From Microbacterium sp. AB (GTDB taxonomy: Bacteria; Actinomycetota; Actinomycetes; Actinomycetales; Microbacteriaceae), in assembly GCF_032878875.1 (NCBI RefSeq), contig NZ_CP118157.1, positions 1,116,001 through 1,180,000 on the forward strand: a stretch of DNA of 64,000 bases. The letters are read 5' to 3'. The notes beneath the pieces are model-generated. The model made no database searches. It was not told the origin of the DNA and saw only the letters and a program-made list of their open reading frames with translations. This document shows, piece after piece, positions 17,232 through 25,134 of the stretch. The position numbers and the translations under genes are program-made. Positions within the stretch are counted from its first letter, which is position 1. Every line of letters begins with the position of its first letter.

Positions 17232-17237
17232 TAGCAT
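17232..17237 (+). promoter_or_regulatory. -10 element placing a leaderless start
   Basis: TAGCAT ends six bases before the ATG at 17244; no ribosome-binding sequence is visible. Confidence 0.55.
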
Positions 17238-17243
17238 GCAGTC

Positions 17244-17828
17244 ATGGCGAAGACGACGAAGGCAGAGCGCGCAGCGCAGGAATCGCTCGATGCGGCGGCG
17301 GCCGCCGCGAAGGCGGCCAAGAAGACCGCGAAGAGACTCCCGAAGAAGGCCGCCAAGGAGGTCAAGGCCCTCGCCGCCGAGGCGGCGAAGGTCGCGGAGA
17401 CGCCCAGGAAGAAGATCGCGAAGTCGCCCAAGAAGGTCACGCGGCGTGCCGAGAAGGCGACGGACGTGCTTCTGGAGGCCGCGGCGGCGGCGAAGAGCAA
17501 GGCGGACAAGGCGGCGCGCAAGGCCGAGGAGAAGGCGGAGAAGGCCGCGGCCGAGAAGAAGGCGGCGCGCAAGGCGGAGAAGAAGGCCGCGGAGAAGGCC
17601 GAGAACGCGAAGCGAAAGGCCGCGGAACCGATCGAGAAGGTCGTCGAGGAGATCGCCGCCGCGCCGAAGCCGGCGCCTCGGCGACGTGCGACGCGTCCGT
17701 CCCGCGCGCGGGCCGACGATCTCGCGACGCTCACCGTCGCACAGCTGCGCATCCGCGCCCGCCAGGCGGGCAAGTCGGGCTACTCGCGGCTGAACAAGGC
17801 CGATCTCATCGGCCTGCTCCGCGGCTGA
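17244..17828 (+). CDS. Lys/Ala-rich histone-like protein with C-terminal Rho-N/SAP-like domain
   Basis: A 194-residue very basic protein. Residues 1 to about 140 are almost entirely Lys, Ala, Glu and Arg in helical repeats (AEKAAAEKKAARKAEKKAAE style), like the tails of histone H1-like or mycobacterial HupB proteins. Residues about 160-194 (LTVAQLRIRARQAGKSGY...LNKADLIGLLR) fit the small helix-extended fold of Rho-N/SAP domains that bind nucleic acid. Probable nucleoid or RNA-associated protein. A convergent terminator separates it from xthA. No enzymatic domain is visible. Confidence 0.85.
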   Translation: MAKTTKAERAAQESLDAAAAAAKAAKKTAKRLPKKAAKEVKALAAEAAKVAETPRKKIAKSPKKVTRRAEKATDVLLEAAAAAKSKADKAARKAEEKAEKAAAEKKAARKAEKKAAEKAENAKRKAAEPIEKVVEEIAAAPKPAPRRRATRPSRARADDLATLTVAQLRIRARQAGKSGYSRLNKADLIGLLRG

Positions 17829-17859
17829 CCCTCCCCGCAGGGCGGGTGCCGTCGCCCCG

Positions 17860-17894
17860 CCGGAGGCGCCGGGACGGAGCCCCGGCGCCTCCGG
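17860..17894. terminator. Bidirectional hairpin terminator between convergent genes
   Basis: A perfect 14-base stem, CCGGAGGCGCCGGG with its inverse, and a seven-base loop, in the gap between the histone-like gene (+) and xthA (-). Confidence 0.85.
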
Positions 17895-17907
17895 TCGTGC
17901 TCGGAGC

Positions 17908-18750
17908 TCAGAACGCGTAGTCGACGACGACGGGCGCGTGGTCGGTCCAGCGCTCGGCGTACGAGGCGTGACGGTCGACGCGGTACGCGCTGACGCGCTC
18001 GGCGAGCGGGGGAGTGGCGAGCTGATAGTCGATGCGCCATCCCGTGTCGTTGTCGAACGCCTGCCCGCGCTGCGACCACCAGGTGTAGGGACCCGGGACG
18101 TCGCCGTGGAAACGCCGCCCGACGTCGACCCATCCGAGCCCGGAGCCCGTCGTGCCGTCCGCGCAGTCCACCGGCTCCCCCGACGGCGTGAGCCACCGGT
18201 CGAAGTACGCCCGTTCGCGCGGCAGGAAGCCCGCCTTCTTGACGTTGCCCTTCCAGTTCTTGATGTCGAGCTCGCGGTGGCCGACGTTGAGGTCGCCCGT
18301 CACGACGGCGAGCGCCCCGTCGGCGGCGAGCTCCGGCAGGCGCACGCTCATCGCGTCGAGGAACGCCCACTTCTGCTCCTGCTTGGGCGTGTCCGCCTCG
18401 CCCGTGAAGACGTAGGCGCTGACGACCGTGAGCGTCGAGCCGTCGATCTCGAAGTCGGCCTCGAGCCAGCGTCCGTTCGACTCGACGGAGTCGTCGCCGA
18501 GCTCGAGACGCCAGGCCGTCGGCTCGAGCCGGCTCGCGACGGCCACGCCCGCGCGGCCCTTCTGCAGCGCCCTGTCCTCGAGGATGTGCCAGCCGGGGAG
18601 GGCGGCGTCGAGGTGCTCCCGCTCCCCGCGCACCTCCTGGAGGGTGAGGATGTCGACGTCGGCGGCGTCGAGCCAGGCATTGAGCCCCTTGCGGGTCGCG
18701 GCGCGGATGCCGTTGACGTTGACGGTGGCGATGCGGAGGGTACGAGACAT
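17908..18750 (-). CDS. xthA: Exodeoxyribonuclease III (AP endonuclease)
   Basis: A 280-residue member of the ExoIII/APE1 family, full length. Conserved motifs: ATVNVNGIRAA at the N-terminus, LQEVRGE with the metal-binding Glu, GDLNVGHRELDIKNWKGN, GLGWVDVGRR, and the catalytic-end TDHAPVVVDY. It cuts DNA at abasic sites and removes 3' nucleotides in base-excision repair. The ATG at 18750 is supported by a -10 hexamer TAGGTT seven bases upstream (leaderless start). Confidence 0.95.
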   Translation of the reverse strand: MSRTLRIATVNVNGIRAATRKGLNAWLDAADVDILTLQEVRGEREHLDAALPGWHILEDRALQKGRAGVAVASRLEPTAWRLELGDDSVESNGRWLEADFEIDGSTLTVVSAYVFTGEADTPKQEQKWAFLDAMSVRLPELAADGALAVVTGDLNVGHRELDIKNWKGNVKKAGFLPRERAYFDRWLTPSGEPVDCADGTTGSGLGWVDVGRRFHGDVPGPYTWWSQRGQAFDNDTGWRIDYQLATPPLAERVSAYRVDRHASYAERWTDHAPVVVDYAF

Positions 18751-18757
18751 GCCCACC

Positions 18758-18763
18758 AACCTA
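18758..18763 (-). promoter_or_regulatory. -10 element of xthA (leaderless)
   Basis: TAGGTT on the minus strand, seven bases before the xthA ATG. Confidence 0.55.
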
Positions 18764-18785
18764 CTGGCGGCCTCCGACATCGACG

Positions 18786-19901
18786 TCAGAGCACGCTGTC
18801 GCGCCCGCCCTCGTGCAGCCTTCCGACGACGCCCTTCACGCGCTGCGCGTGCTGGTTGGTCGTGACGAGCAGTGCGTCGTCGGTGTCCACGACGATGAGG
18901 TCCTCGACGCCGATCACCGCGATCACGCGGTTCGTCTGCGACACGATGAGGCCCGTCGACTCGTCGACGATGACCTTGTCGTTCGCGCCGAGCACGCTCA
19001 TCCGGTCGGTGTCGCCGTCCGAGATGAGGTTCGACAGGCTCGCGAAGTCCCCCACGTCGTCCCAGTCGAACTGGCCGGGCACGACGGCGAGCCGGCCCGT
19101 GGCCGCCGCCGGCTCCGCGACGGCGTAGTCGATCGCGATCTTCTTCAGCCCGGGCCACACGCGGGCGACCGCCTCGTCCCTGCGTGCCGGGTCGTCCCAC
19201 GCCTCCGCGATCTCGAGGAGCCCGGCGTGCAGCTCGGGCTCGTTCGCCTTCAGCTCGTCGAGCAGCACATCGGCGCGGGAGATGAACATGCCCGCGTTCC
19301 AGAGGAACGACCGGTCCGCGTAGTACCGGCGCGCGGTCTCGAGATCGGGCTTCTCGACGAAGGCGTCGACCATCGCCGCCAGCGGGGCGCCCTCGACGAC
19401 GAGCTCGGCGCCCGTCTTGATGTACCCGAAGCCGACGGCGGGCTCCGAGGGCTGGATGCCGATCGTGCAGATGTAGCCCTCGCGCGCGACCGCGACGGCC
19501 TGGCGCACGGTGAACTCGAACACCCTCTGCCGCTTGATGACGTGGTCGGCCGCGAAGGACCCGATGACCACGTCGGGCGAGCGGCGGTGCAGGATGGCCG
19601 CCGCGAGGCCGATCGCCGCGGCCGACTCGCGGGGATCGGCCTCGACGAAGACGTTCCGCTCCGGGATGTCGGGGAGCGTGTTCTCGACTTTCGGCCCGTG
19701 CGCGCGCCCGGTGACGACCGCGATGTGCTCGCGTCCGGCGAGGGGGAGCAGGCGATCCCACGTCTCCTGCAGCAGCGAGCGGCCGGAACCCGTGAGGTCG
19801 TGGAGGAACTTCGGCGTCTCCGCCCGGGAGAGAGGCCACAGCCGCGAGCCGACGCCCCCGGCGGGGATGACGGCGAAGAAGTCCTGGATCGGTTCAGCCA
19901 T
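18786..19901 (-). CDS. manC: Mannose-1-phosphate guanylyltransferase (GDP-mannose pyrophosphorylase)
   Basis: A 371-residue nucleotidyltransferase. The N-terminal PAGGVGSRLWPLSR (residues 13-26) is the GTP-binding signature, and ETPKFLHDL and FVEKPD are conserved sugar-phosphate motifs. It joins mannose-1-phosphate to GTP to make GDP-mannose for cell-wall glycans. Length fits the monofunctional actinobacterial ManC, without the isomerase domain. The ATG at 19901 is preferred over a GTG six bases upstream, because a TAGCCT -10 lies seven bases ahead of it. It is divergent from the sdh operon. Confidence 0.92.
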   Translation of the reverse strand: MAEPIQDFFAVIPAGGVGSRLWPLSRAETPKFLHDLTGSGRSLLQETWDRLLPLAGREHIAVVTGRAHGPKVENTLPDIPERNVFVEADPRESAAAIGLAAAILHRRSPDVVIGSFAADHVIKRQRVFEFTVRQAVAVAREGYICTIGIQPSEPAVGFGYIKTGAELVVEGAPLAAMVDAFVEKPDLETARRYYADRSFLWNAGMFISRADVLLDELKANEPELHAGLLEIAEAWDDPARRDEAVARVWPGLKKIAIDYAVAEPAAATGRLAVVPGQFDWDDVGDFASLSNLISDGDTDRMSVLGANDKVIVDESTGLIVSQTNRVIAVIGVEDLIVVDTDDALLVTTNQHAQRVKGVVGRLHEGGRDSVL

Positions 19902-19908
19902 GCGCACC

Positions 19909-19914
19909 AGGCTA
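19909..19914 (-). promoter_or_regulatory. -10 element of manC (leaderless)
   Basis: TAGCCT on the minus strand, seven bases before the manC ATG. Confidence 0.55.
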
Positions 19915-19963
19915 CAAGGCCCGGCAGGCCGCGCCGTCGGCGGCCGATCCGGCGAGGCGGGTC

Positions 19964-19977
19964 TCTCGACATCGAGA
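19964..19977. promoter_or_regulatory. Dyad operator candidate upstream of sdhC
   Basis: TCTCGACATCGAGA is a perfect 5-4-5 palindrome. It is followed four bases later by TAGGCT, a possible -10 element, so a bound regulator would overlap the promoter of the succinate dehydrogenase operon. The dyad is of the size bound by MarR-type regulators; the protein is not identified. Confidence 0.45.
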
Positions 19978-20087
19978 CACTTAGGCTCCCCTCATTGGAG
20001 GGGGACGCGTCCCTGGGAGTACCGTGAGAGACGATCGGCGGCGGTTCCGTGTGCCCGCCTCGCAGCCCGAAGAGCAGGAGGACGATC

Positions 20088-20522
20088 TTGTCTGCTACAG
20101 CGCGACCGACACCTCAGGTGTCGGAGACGACGTCGAGAGTGCCGAGGGGCACGCTGTATCGAGGCCGCGAGGGCATGTGGTCGTGGGTGCTCCACCGCAT
20201 CACCGGCATCGCCATCTTCTTCTTCCTCCTGGTGCACGTGCTCGACACGGCCCTCATCCGCGTCTCGCCGGAGGCGTACGACGCGGTCATCGGCACCTAC
20301 CAGACGCCCATCATGGGCCTCGGCGAGGTGGCTCTCGTCGGCGCGATCGTGTTCCACGCCTTCAACGGCCTGCGCATCATCCTCGTCGACTTCTGGGCGA
20401 AGGGCGCGAAGTACCAGCGCCAGCTCTTCTGGGGCGTGCTCGGGCTGTGGGCCGTGACCATGGCCGGCTTCGCCCCGCGCCACCTCATGAACGTGTTCGG
20501 CGAGATGGCAGGAGGCCACTGA
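20088..20522 (+). CDS. sdhC: Succinate dehydrogenase cytochrome b556 subunit SdhC
   Basis: A 144-residue membrane anchor with three transmembrane helices and the SdhC motif [13 protein letters not shown]; the His in a later helix ([12 protein letters not shown]) is the likely haem ligand. TTG start ([10 protein letters not shown]) is chosen because AGGAGG lies six bases upstream; an upstream in-frame GTG has no such site. The stop overlaps the ATG of sdhD by one base. First gene of sdhCDAB. Confidence 0.92.
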   Translation: MSATARPTPQVSETTSRVPRGTLYRGREGMWSWVLHRITGIAIFFFLLVHVLDTALIRVSPEAYDAVIGTYQTPIMGLGEVALVGAIVFHAFNGLRIILVDFWAKGAKYQRQLFWGVLGLWAVTMAGFAPRHLMNVFGEMAGGH

Positions 20523-20998
20523 TGACCACCGCAGATCTCGCCGCGCCGCGCTCGCCGCAGCGGCCGTCGCGGAACAAGGGGCTGAACCTCGAGAAGTGGG
20601 GCTGGCTCTACATGCGCGTCTCGGGCGTGCTGCTGATCGTGCTCATCTTCGGCCACCTCTTCGTGAACCTCATGCTGCCCGAGGGCGGCGTGCACGCGAT
20701 CGACTTCGCGTTCGTCGCGGGCAAGTTCGCCTCGCCGTTCTGGCAGTGGTGGGACGTGCTCATGCTCTGGCTCGCGTTCATCCACGGCGCCAACGGCATG
20801 CGGACGATCGTCAACGACTACGTGCAGGGCAAGACCGTGCGCACCGCGCTCGTGTGGGTCATCGGCGTCGTCGCGGCGCTCATGATCGTGCTCGGCACGC
20901 TGGTGGTCTTCACCTTCGACCCGTGCGCCGGCGTGTTCGGCGCGTTCGAGAACCCCGACAGCGTGCTGTACGAGGTCTGCCGGGCCGCAGCCGAGTGA
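20522..20998 (+). CDS. sdhD: Succinate dehydrogenase hydrophobic membrane anchor SdhD
   Basis: A 158-residue protein with three membrane helices. The N-terminus ([22 protein letters not shown]) and the loop [15 protein letters not shown] are typical of actinobacterial SdhD. With SdhC it binds haem b and quinone and holds SdhAB to the membrane. TGATG overlap with sdhC. Confidence 0.92.
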   Translation: MTTADLAAPRSPQRPSRNKGLNLEKWGWLYMRVSGVLLIVLIFGHLFVNLMLPEGGVHAIDFAFVAGKFASPFWQWWDVLMLWLAFIHGANGMRTIVNDYVQGKTVRTALVWVIGVVAALMIVLGTLVVFTFDPCAGVFGAFENPDSVLYEVCRAAAE

Positions 20999-21018
20999 GA
21001 GGGAATGACGGAAGAGAC

Positions 21019-22845
21019 GTGAGCACACAGCACCCCGAGGCCGTTCTCAAGGACGGCGTCTACTACCACGAGTTCGACGTCGTCATCGTGGGCGCCGGCG
21101 GCGCCGGAATGCGCGCGGCGATCGAGGCGGGCCCCGGCGCGAGGACCGCCGTCATCACCAAGCTGTACCCGACGCGCTCGCACACGGGCGCGGCGCAGGG
21201 CGGGATGGCCGCGGCGCTCGCGAACGTCGAAGAGGACTCGTGGGAGTGGCACACCTTCGACACCGTCAAGGGCGGGGACTACCTCGTCGACCAGGACGCG
21301 GCGGAGATCCTCGCCAAGGAGGCGATCGAGGCCGTCATCGACCTCGAGAACATGGGCCTTCCGTTCAACCGCACGCCGGAGGGCAAGATCGACCAGCGCC
21401 GGTTCGGCGGTCACACCGCCGAGCACGGCAAGACGCCGGTCCGCCGCGCCTGCTACGCGGCAGACCGCACCGGCCACATGATCCTGCAGACGCTGTTCCA
21501 GAACTGCGTCAAGCTGGGCATCAACTTCTTCAACGAGTACTACGCGCTCGACCTCATCACGGTGAAGGACGACGACGGCACGACGAAGATCGCGGGCGTC
21601 GTCGCGTACGAGCTCGCCACGGGCGATCTGCACGTCTTCCACTCGAAGGCCGTCGTCTTCGCCACGGGCGGCTTCGGGAAGGTCTTCAAGACCACCTCCA
21701 ACGCCCACACCCTCACGGGGGACGGCGTCGGCATCATCTGGCGCAAGGGGCTGCCGCTCGAGGACATCGAGTTCTTCCAGTTCCATCCGACGGGCCTCGC
21801 GGGGCTCGGCATCCTCCTCACCGAGGGCGCACGAGGCGAGGGCGCCATCCTGCGCAACGCGTCGGGCGAGCGCTTCATGGAGCGCTACGCGCCGACCATC
21901 AAGGACCTCGCGCCGCGCGACATCGTCGCCCGCTGCATGGTCAAGGAGGTCCTGGAGGGCAGAGGAGCCGGCCCGAACAAGGACTACGTCTACCTCGACT
22001 GCACCCACCTGGGCGCCGAGGTGCTCGAGACCAAGCTCCCCGACATCACCGAGTTCGCGCGCACCTACCTCGGCGTCGACCCCGTGGTCGAGCCGGTGCC
22101 GGTCATGCCGACCGCGCACTACGCGATGGGCGGCATCCCGACGAACAACGACGGCGAGGTGCTGGCCGACAACACCACGGTGGTGCCCGGCCTGTACGCC
22201 GCGGGCGAGTGCGCGTGCGTCTCCGTGCACGGCGCGAACCGCCTCGGCACGAACTCGCTGCTCGACATCAACGTGTTCGGCAAGAGAAGCGGCCGCAACG
22301 CGGTCGAGTACGTCAAGACGGCGGACTTCGTGCCGCTCCCCGAGGACCCGGCGAAGGAGGTGCGGGAGCTCCTCGAGGGCATCCGCACCGCCCAGGGCAC
22401 CGAGCGCATCGCCGACATCCGGCGCACGCTGCAGGAGGAGATGGACGCCAACGCGCAGGTGTTCCGCACGGAGGAGACCCTGACGAACGTCATGGGCACC
22501 ATCCACGACCTGCGCGAGCGCTACAAGAACATCTACGTCGACGACAAGGGCAAGCGGTTCAACACCGACCTGCTCGAGGCCGTCGAGCTCGGGTTCCTGC
22601 TCGACCTCGCGGAGATCGTCGCGTACGCGGCACGCAACCGCAAGGAGAGCCGCGGCGGCCACATGCGCGAGGACTACCCGGACCGCGACGACGAGAACTA
22701 CATGCAGCACACGATGGCCTACCTCACGGGCGACCCCCACTCGCCCGATCCCGAGGACCACATCAAGCTGGACTGGAAGCCCGTCGTGTTCACGAAGAAC
22801 GCGCAGGGCGAGCTCACCTATCCGCCGTTGGAGAGGAAGTACTGA
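21019..22845 (+). CDS. sdhA: Succinate dehydrogenase flavoprotein subunit SdhA
   Basis: A 608-residue flavoprotein of normal length. It has the dinucleotide motif [14 protein letters not shown] near residue 21, the covalent-FAD histidine in [10 protein letters not shown] (His55), the substrate-site segment [10 protein letters not shown], and the active-site region [14 protein letters not shown]. It oxidises succinate to fumarate in the citric acid cycle. GTG start 20 bases after sdhD; its stop overlaps the sdhB ATG by one base. Confidence 0.96.
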   Translation: MSTQHPEAVLKDGVYYHEFDVVIVGAGGAGMRAAIEAGPGARTAVITKLYPTRSHTGAAQGGMAAALANVEEDSWEWHTFDTVKGGDYLVDQDAAEILAKEAIEAVIDLENMGLPFNRTPEGKIDQRRFGGHTAEHGKTPVRRACYAADRTGHMILQTLFQNCVKLGINFFNEYYALDLITVKDDDGTTKIAGVVAYELATGDLHVFHSKAVVFATGGFGKVFKTTSNAHTLTGDGVGIIWRKGLPLEDIEFFQFHPTGLAGLGILLTEGARGEGAILRNASGERFMERYAPTIKDLAPRDIVARCMVKEVLEGRGAGPNKDYVYLDCTHLGAEVLETKLPDITEFARTYLGVDPVVEPVPVMPTAHYAMGGIPTNNDGEVLADNTTVVPGLYAAGECACVSVHGANRLGTNSLLDINVFGKRSGRNAVEYVKTADFVPLPEDPAKEVRELLEGIRTAQGTERIADIRRTLQEEMDANAQVFRTEETLTNVMGTIHDLRERYKNIYVDDKGKRFNTDLLEAVELGFLLDLAEIVAYAARNRKESRGGHMREDYPDRDDENYMQHTMAYLTGDPHSPDPEDHIKLDWKPVVFTKNAQGELTYPPLERKY

Positions 22846-23603
22846 TGTCGATCGTCGCCGATGCTCCCCAGGCTCCCGAGGCCGCCATCCAGTCGTATCT
22901 CGTCACCTTCATCCTGCGTCGCTTCGATCCCGAGGTCGACGACGAGCCGCGCTGGGTGGACTACGACGTGGAGATGTACCCCACCGACCGCGTGCTCGAC
23001 GCGCTCCACAAGATCAAGTGGGAGGTGGACGGCTCGTTGACGTTCCGTCGCTCGTGCGCCCACGGGATCTGCGGCTCCGACGCCATGCGCATCAACGGGC
23101 GCAACCGGCTCGCCTGCAAGACGCTCATCAAGGACCTCGACATCTCGAAGCCGATCTACGTCGAGGCGATCAAGGGCCTGCCGCTCGAGAAGGACCTCGT
23201 CGTCGACATGGACCCGTTCTTCGCGGCCTACCGCGACGTGCAGCCCTTCCTGCAGTCGTCGAGCGCGCCGACGCCCGGGAAGGAGCGCCTGCAGACGATC
23301 GCCGACCGCGAGCGCTTCGACGACACCACGAAGTGCATCCTCTGCGCCGCGTGCACCTCGTCGTGCCCCGTGTTCTGGACGGACGGGCAGTACTTCGGCC
23401 CCGCCGCGATCGTCAACGCGCACCGATTCATCTTCGACTCGCGCGACGACGAGGCCCAGGTGCGCCTCGACATCCTCAACGACAAGGAGGGCGTGTGGCG
23501 GTGCCGCACGACCTTCAACTGCACCGAGGCGTGCCCGCGCGGCATCGAGGTCACCAAGGCCATCGCCGAGGTCAAGCAGGCCGTCCTCCGGGGCGGTCGC
23601 TGA
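22845..23603 (+). CDS. sdhB: Succinate dehydrogenase iron-sulfur subunit SdhB
   Basis: A 252-residue electron-transfer subunit. The 2Fe-2S ligands are in RRSCAHGICGSDAM and RLACKT, the 4Fe-4S motif in CILCAACTSSCP, and the 3Fe-4S/4Fe-4S motif in CRTTFNCTEACPRG. It passes electrons from SdhA to the quinone site. It ends the operon before a strong terminator. Confidence 0.96.
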   Translation: MSIVADAPQAPEAAIQSYLVTFILRRFDPEVDDEPRWVDYDVEMYPTDRVLDALHKIKWEVDGSLTFRRSCAHGICGSDAMRINGRNRLACKTLIKDLDISKPIYVEAIKGLPLEKDLVVDMDPFFAAYRDVQPFLQSSSAPTPGKERLQTIADRERFDDTTKCILCAACTSSCPVFWTDGQYFGPAAIVNAHRFIFDSRDDEAQVRLDILNDKEGVWRCRTTFNCTEACPRGIEVTKAIAEVKQAVLRGGR

Positions 23604-23620
23604 GCTCGGGCCCGGTCCGA

Positions 23621-23660
23621 CGCGAGAGGGCCCCGGGAGACCTCCCGGGGCCCTCTCGCG
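23621..23660 (+). terminator. Strong hairpin terminator of sdhCDAB
   Basis: A 19-base perfect inverted repeat beginning CGCGAGAGGGCCCCGGGAG, with a two-base centre, right after the sdhB stop. Confidence 0.85.
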
Positions 23661-23927
23661 TGCGCGGCGCTCCGTCGTCGCGGTCTCCTTCCGCGCGGCG
23701 AGGTACTCCCCGCGCCGGCGGCCGGGCTCCCAGCCGGTGTCGACCACGCGGCGCGGGAAGACCGACGCGGCGACGACGAGGACGACGGCCAGCGGGATGC
23801 ACCGTGTGACGTTTTGTAACTATCCCGTTTCGGGAGCCGGGAATCGTCGTTTCGCGCTGTGCGCGCCGACTAGCGTGAGCACATTGGCTCCGCGCCGGTT
23901 CGGGGCCCGCACACTCTGGAGGACAGT
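23661..23927. other. Gene-free spacer: promoter of nucleoside operon and a possible gene remnant
   Basis: Together with the preceding terminator this leaves 324 bases without a gene. On the minus strand a frame reads LAVVLVVAASVFPRRVV followed by an Arg-rich tail, without start codon or stop nearby; it may be decayed membrane-protein sequence. The right part has dyads CCCGtttCGGG (23824-23834) and CGCGCtgtGCGCG (23853-23865) followed by TAGCGT (23871-23876), a likely -10 for the next gene. Confidence 0.45.
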
Positions 23928-25031
23928 GTGAAGAACACCAAGAAGGCTGCGCTCAGCGGACTCGCGCTCACCGCATCGGCCGTCCTGCTGGCCGCCTGCG
24001 GCTCGGCCCCGGAGGAGACCACCGGGAGCGACGTCGTCGAGGACGACTTCCTGCCCTGCCTCATCTCCGACGAGGGCGGGTGGAACGACCGGTCGTTCAA
24101 CCAGTCGGCCAAGGAGGGCATGGACCGCGCCGCCGAGGAGCTCGGCATCGAGCCCACCGAGATGGAGTCGACGAGCGCGAACGACTACGCCCCGAACCTC
24201 GAGACGCTCGTCTCGGAAGGCTGCTCGCTCATCATCTCGGTCGGCTTCAACCTCTCGGCGGCCACCGTCGAGTCCGCGCTGGCGAACCCCGACATCGACT
24301 ACGCCATCATCGACGACTGGGCCGACAACGACTTCGACGGCGAGACGGACGCGCCGAACATCAAGCCGCTCGTCTTCGACGCGGCGCAGGCCGCCTACCT
24401 CGGCGGCTACGCGGCAGCGGCGTGGTCCGCCGAGTCGGGCGTGAACAAGGTCGGGACCTTCGGCGGCATGCAGATCCCGTCGGTGGCGGTGTTCATGGAC
24501 GGCTACCAGCTCGGCGTCGAGAAGTACAACGAGGACAAGGGCGCCTCGGTGGAGCTCGTCGGCTGGGACATCGAGTCGCAGACCGGCTCGTTCACGGGCG
24601 GCTTCGAGGCGAACGACGTCGCGCGCCAGACCGCGCAGGGCGTGCTCGACCAGGGCGTCGACGTGATCCTGCCCGTGGGCGGCCCCATCTACACGAGCGC
24701 CGCGGCGGCCATCCAGGACGGCGGCGACGACGTCCTGCTGCTCGGCGTCGACAGCGACCTCGCGGTGAAGGACCCCGACCTCGCCGGCATCACCTACGTG
24801 TCGGTGCTGAAGGCGATCGACCAGGCCGTCTACGACGCCACGACCACCGCCGCGGCGGGGGACTACGACGTGACGCCGTACATCGGCACGCTGGAGAACG
24901 ACGGCGTCGGGCTCTCGAGCTTCCACGACTTCGAGTCGCAGCTGCCCGAGGGGCTCGTGGACGAGATCGCGGCGCTGCAGGAGCAGATCGTCGCCGGCGA
25001 CATCGTCGTCGAGTCCCCCAACTCGCCGTAG
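23928..25031 (+). CDS. BMP-family nucleoside-binding lipoprotein
   Basis: A 367-residue lipoprotein (VLLAAC lipobox, Cys24) of the basic membrane protein/PnrA family. GGWNDRSFNQSAKEGM is the family ligand segment, and LVSEGCSLIISVGF and YLGGYAAA follow. Family members bind purine nucleosides for an ABC importer of the BmpA-NupABC type. The downstream genes encode a matching two-domain ATPase, two permeases and nucleoside-cleaving enzymes, which supports this. GTG start with GGAGGA upstream. A perfect hairpin follows the stop. Confidence 0.92.
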   Translation: MKNTKKAALSGLALTASAVLLAACGSAPEETTGSDVVEDDFLPCLISDEGGWNDRSFNQSAKEGMDRAAEELGIEPTEMESTSANDYAPNLETLVSEGCSLIISVGFNLSAATVESALANPDIDYAIIDDWADNDFDGETDAPNIKPLVFDAAQAAYLGGYAAAAWSAESGVNKVGTFGGMQIPSVAVFMDGYQLGVEKYNEDKGASVELVGWDIESQTGSFTGGFEANDVARQTAQGVLDQGVDVILPVGGPIYTSAAAAIQDGGDDVLLLGVDSDLAVKDPDLAGITYVSVLKAIDQAVYDATTTAAAGDYDVTPYIGTLENDGVGLSSFHDFESQLPEGLVDEIAALQEQIVAGDIVVESPNSP

Positions 25032-25041
25032 CGCGAGACGT

Positions 25042-25085
25042 GCGCATCGGGGCGACCGGGCCCGGGCCCGGTCGCCCCGATGCGC
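25042..25085 (+). terminator. Perfect palindromic hairpin after the nucleoside-binding protein gene
   Basis: A 44-base perfect inverted repeat, starting GCGCATCGGGGCGACCGGG and centred on CCCGGG. It separates the binding-protein gene from the transporter genes and probably attenuates transcription or stabilises the upstream message. Confidence 0.8.
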
Positions 25086-25122
25086 GCTCCCGCCTCGTCT
25101 GTCCTCGACCATCCGTGCACGG

Positions 25123-25128
25123 TAGGGT
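25123..25128 (+). promoter_or_regulatory. -10 element of the nucleoside ATPase gene (leaderless)
   Basis: TAGGGT ends six bases before the ATG at 25135; a second transcription start inside the nucleoside cluster is likely. Confidence 0.55.
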
Positions 25129-25134
25129 GCCCAC

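Noticed and set aside
17244-17640. Short repeated motifs that might suggest a CRISPR or tandem repeat array
   Set aside because: The repetition comes from Lys/Ala/Glu codons within a protein; there are no equal spacers. No CRISPR array was seen anywhere.
17908-19839. A 643-codon minus frame joining manC DNA to xthA
   Set aside because: The upstream half is an Arg-rich shadow of manC; xthA begins at 18750, with its own -10 element.
19981-19999. Possible iron box TTAGGCTCCCCTCATTGGA before sdhC
   Set aside because: Only about 11 of 19 positions match and there is no dyad; too weak to call.
23661-23800. Minus-strand frame LAVVLVVAASVFPRRVV with basic tail
   Set aside because: No start codon in front and it runs through the sdh terminator into sdhB antisense. 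At most a gene remnant.
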